Below are positions 61,995 to 64,000 of a stretch of 64,000 bases of DNA, in pieces. The stretch is from Verrucomicrobiia bacterium (GTDB lineage Bacteria > Verrucomicrobiota > Verrucomicrobiia > Limisphaerales > DSYF01): contig DASTWL010000007.1 of assembly GCA_035765895.1 (NCBI GenBank), forward strand, positions 25,161 through 89,160, written 5' to 3'. A program made the position numbers and the translations under genes. Under the pieces are notes generated by a model. It searched no databases and was not told the DNA's origin. It saw nothing but the letters and a program-made list of their open reading frames with translations. Every line of letters begins with the position of its first letter. Within the stretch, counting starts at the first letter, position 1.

Positions 61995-62732
61995 TCAGTT
62001 CCCGGTGACGCCCGGCTGCATTTCCGCCGCGAGTTGCGGGACCACCTTGGGCAGTTCCTGCAAAACCAGGTCCGCCATTGCGCGGGCCCCGTGTTCGTTG
62101 AAGTGTGTCTTGTCCGTGGGTTCGCTGGCAAGTTTCGCCGTTTCCGTCGGCCCCAACCGTTCGTAAAGCGCGCGGCTCGCCGCATGCAGGTCAATCAAGG
62201 GCGCGTGCTTCTCCGCCGCGACCGCCTTCATCGCCTCGGCGTAGGGCGCAAGCAAATCGACCAGCTTGCCGTCCTCCGTGTAAGTCCGCCGCAACATCGG
62301 CGTCACCAGAATGGGAACGCCGCCGGCGGCACGCGTCTCATCCACATACTGCCGCAGATAGTCGCGATAGTCCGTGGCGGCATCGGTCGCCTCGCGGCGT
62401 CCCTTGGCATGCGAATCATTGTGTCCAAATTGGATGAGCACGTAGTCGGGCTTCAACGCCAGCGCCCTGGCCCAGCGCCCTTCCGCAATGAACGTCTTGG
62501 TGCTGCGCCCGTTGGCCGCCAGGTTGGACACGACCACCGAAGACTTGAAGCGTTCCTGGATGAACATGCCCCAGCCCCGTGCCGGTTTGCTGGCGGCATA
62601 GTTGGCGACGGTTGAGTCGCCGACGATCACCAGCCGCAGTGGATGAGCGTTGCCGGAACCCGCTTCCGCCGGGCTGACCAGAGTGGTCAGCCACAAGGCC
62701 AGGGCGGCCATGAATGCACGAATGATTGTCAT
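61995..62732 (-). CDS. rhamnogalacturonan acetylesterase (CE12-like, SGNH)
   Basis: A 245-residue secreted esterase with a signal peptide (FMAALALWLTTLVSPAEA). Motifs: nucleophile Ser in IVGDSTVANYA, Gly/Asn in LAANGRST and LIQFGHNDSHAKG, and the Asp-His pair in PTDKTHFNEHGARAM. It lacks the N-terminal sandwich of the other CE12 protein at 40928. It is 12 bases ahead of the GH31 gene in the same operon. Confidence 0.93.
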   Translation of the reverse strand: MTIIRAFMAALALWLTTLVSPAEAGSGNAHPLRLVIVGDSTVANYAASKPARGWGMFIQERFKSSVVVSNLAANGRSTKTFIAEGRWARALALKPDYVLIQFGHNDSHAKGRREATDAATDYRDYLRQYVDETRAAGGVPILVTPMLRRTYTEDGKLVDLLAPYAEAMKAVAAEKHAPLIDLHAASRALYERLGPTETAKLASEPTDKTHFNEHGARAMADLVLQELPKVVPQLAAEMQPGVTGN

Positions 62733-62792
62733 GATTTTGTCGATGCTAACTAAACCGCCGGCTTTCCGGGCGTCACCAAAACTGGCCACCCG

Positions 62793-64000
62793 TCACCGGG
62801 CCGCCACGGTGGCGTGGCCGTCCGCCAGGCCCGCCGCGTGCGCCGTGAGGTTGATTGTTCCCGTCGCCGCCGTGGCCCGAACAATGGCCACACAGCGTCC
62901 GCCGTAGGCCTTGCGCTCGTCCGCTTGAAAGGGCTCCGTGCTCAGGCAGTCGCCATTGTCCACCGCGATGATTTTGCCCGGACCGCTCACGTTGAATTGC
63001 ACGACCTCGTTGGCCGTCGGCACCGGTGTTCCGCTCGCATCCGCCACGACCGCGCGCACGAACACCACATCGTCCCACGCCGGCGAGACGGCAGCGCGAT
63101 CCGCGACGAGAACCAGTTTCGCCGCCGGGCCGGCCGTGCGCATCACCTGCCTTGCGACATCCGCACCGCCGTTGCGGCCGACAGCCTCGAGTTCACCCGG
63201 TTCAAAAGGCACCTTCCACAGGCGCGGCGCGTCGTTCGCCGGCTTTTTCTGCGCGCCCAGCGAACGACCGTTCAAACGCAGCTCCACCGCTTCGCAGTTG
63301 CTGTAAACCTCGACGTTCTCGGTGTGCGGCTGCCGGTTGCGCGGCGACCAGTCGGCAAACGTGACCTGCGTGTGCCGCTCCTCGCCGCCGTAGCCCGGAT
63401 CGGTCGGCATCACATCATCCGCGGCCACCCGGCGCGCGACACAAACCATTGGCTGGTCGCTCCACCAGCTCTGGCGCTGCCACGCCAGCGGCTTGACCCA
63501 GCCGGTGCGGTCGAGCAATCCCGAGGCATGCGCGTTTCGCGGCCATTGGCGCGCTTCACCGAGGTAATCAATGCCCGTCCACAGGAACTGCCCCGCGTGC
63601 GACGGATGATCGCGGCAGTTCAACCACGTTGACAAATCGTGCTGTTGTTCTGTCCCGACAATCTTCCACCCGGGGTGCGCCCGCTGCGCCGCCAGCAGTT
63701 CCTGATCGCGATAATTCGTGCCCACGACATCGAGCAATTCCGCCAGTCCGTTGGTGTAATCCCCGCTGGAGTTGGGCCGGAACAACGCCTGCGTCACGGG
63801 CCGTGTCGGATCGTTCTCGTGATAGGCTTTGACCAGTCCGGCGAGAATCCGTTTCGCCAGCTCCGGTTTGGGCGTGTCGTGAATCTCATTGCCGGCGCTG
63901 TAAACAATGATGCTGGGATGATTCCGGTCCCGCCGGACCGTGTCGCGCAAATCCGTCAGCGACCAGTCGTTGAAATACAGGTGGTAGTCGTAGGGATTCT
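62793..64000 (-). CDS. glycoside hydrolase family 2 enzyme (5' part outside the window)
   Basis: The frame stays open to the right edge, where it reads NPYDYHLYFNDWSLTDL, so the N-terminal domains lie beyond the window. Visible are the barrel with the acid/base Glu in YSAGNEIHDTP, the nucleophile Glu candidate in KIVGTEQQHD, and FLWTGIDYLGEARQWP. These are followed by immunoglobulin-like domains (VYSNCEAVELRLNGRSLG; AVVADASGTPVPTANEVVQF). A beta-galactosidase-type activity on side chains is likely. It lies about 60 bases upstream of the CE12 gene. Confidence 0.9.
   Translation of the reverse strand, partial: NPYDYHLYFNDWSLTDLRDTVRRDRNHPSIIVYSAGNEIHDTPKPELAKRILAGLVKAYHENDPTRPVTQALFRPNSSGDYTNGLAELLDVVGTNYRDQELLAAQRAHPGWKIVGTEQQHDLSTWLNCRDHPSHAGQFLWTGIDYLGEARQWPRNAHASGLLDRTGWVKPLAWQRQSWWSDQPMVCVARRVAADDVMPTDPGYGGEERHTQVTFADWSPRNRQPHTENVEVYSNCEAVELRLNGRSLGAQKKPANDAPRLWKVPFEPGELEAVGRNGGADVARQVMRTAGPAAKLVLVADRAAVSPAWDDVVFVRAVVADASGTPVPTANEVVQFNVSGPGKIIAVDNGDCLSTEPFQADERKAYGGRCVAIVRATAATGTINLTAHAAGLADGHATVAAR

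Noticed and set aside
60267..62615. 782-codon plus-strand frame
   Set aside because: Antisense to the GH31 and CE12 genes, which carry intact catalytic motifs.
1..64000. CRISPR arrays, prophage or insertion sequences with transposase
   Set aside because: I found no regularly spaced direct repeats, no Cas, integrase, capsid or transposase-like protein anywhere in the window.

Overview
The window is GC-rich bacterial chromosome. Several traits point to Verrucomicrobiota, probably the Pedosphaera/Limisphaera side. These are a prepilin-like protein with the C-terminal H/DG signature, a very long autotransporter-associated-strand repeat protein ending in FFRLVYP, an ECF sigma factor with a membrane tail, a cdaA-cdaR-glmM operon in a Gram-negative-type cell that also has lnt, and a rhamnogalacturonan locus without SusC/SusD. 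The phylum call is inference from gene content; no rRNA gene is present.

Layout. Bases 1-8150 hold a pyruvate dehydrogenase operon (E1, E2, E3 on the minus strand), divergent from a lipoate ligase-like gene and lnt. Bases 8154-10686 look like a quinone/electrophile-stress group: extradiol-dioxygenase-like VOC protein, DoxX, WrbA-like flavoprotein and pirin, with a 29-codon scar of a short-chain dehydrogenase between the last two. Bases 10801-14942 are a self-contained cassette: one 1305-residue protein with six zinc-binding repeats, an SNF2-like helicase and an Rrp8-like methyltransferase, bracketed by ~92-bp inverted repeats. Bases 15176-25846 are housekeeping: FKBP lipoprotein, ribD, ribE, folP, cdaA-cdaR-glmM, folA, thyA, two coiled-coil membrane proteins and an alkyltransferase. 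Bases 25878-38267 hold two phosphate-ester antiporters, an ECF sigma with a membrane partner, tRNA-Leu(GAG), a pseudouridine synthase, tRNA-Arg(ACG), a polyprenyl diphosphate synthase, a hydrolase, ada, two dehydrogenases, infA and an RRM protein.

Bases 38482-64000, all minus strand, form a pectin (rhamnogalacturonan I) utilisation region. It has a GH27-GH43 fusion, two CE12 esterases, GH2, GH78, PL4 and GH31 enzymes, and a second GH2 cut by the window edge. In its middle sit an ECF sigma factor with a periplasmic tail and a paralogous partner, a prepilin-like protein, a lipoprotein and the giant repeat protein. GH31, PL4, GH78 and GH2 are linked by four 4-base stop/start overlaps or near-overlaps, so they are probably translationally coupled. 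Together they would deacetylate the polymer, cut the backbone and strip rhamnose and galactose side chains outside the cytoplasm.

The strongest candidate for an undescribed system is the zinc-repeat/helicase/Rrp8-like protein in its inverted-repeat frame. The second is the ECF sigma factor whose extracytoplasmic tail resembles the adjacent membrane protein.
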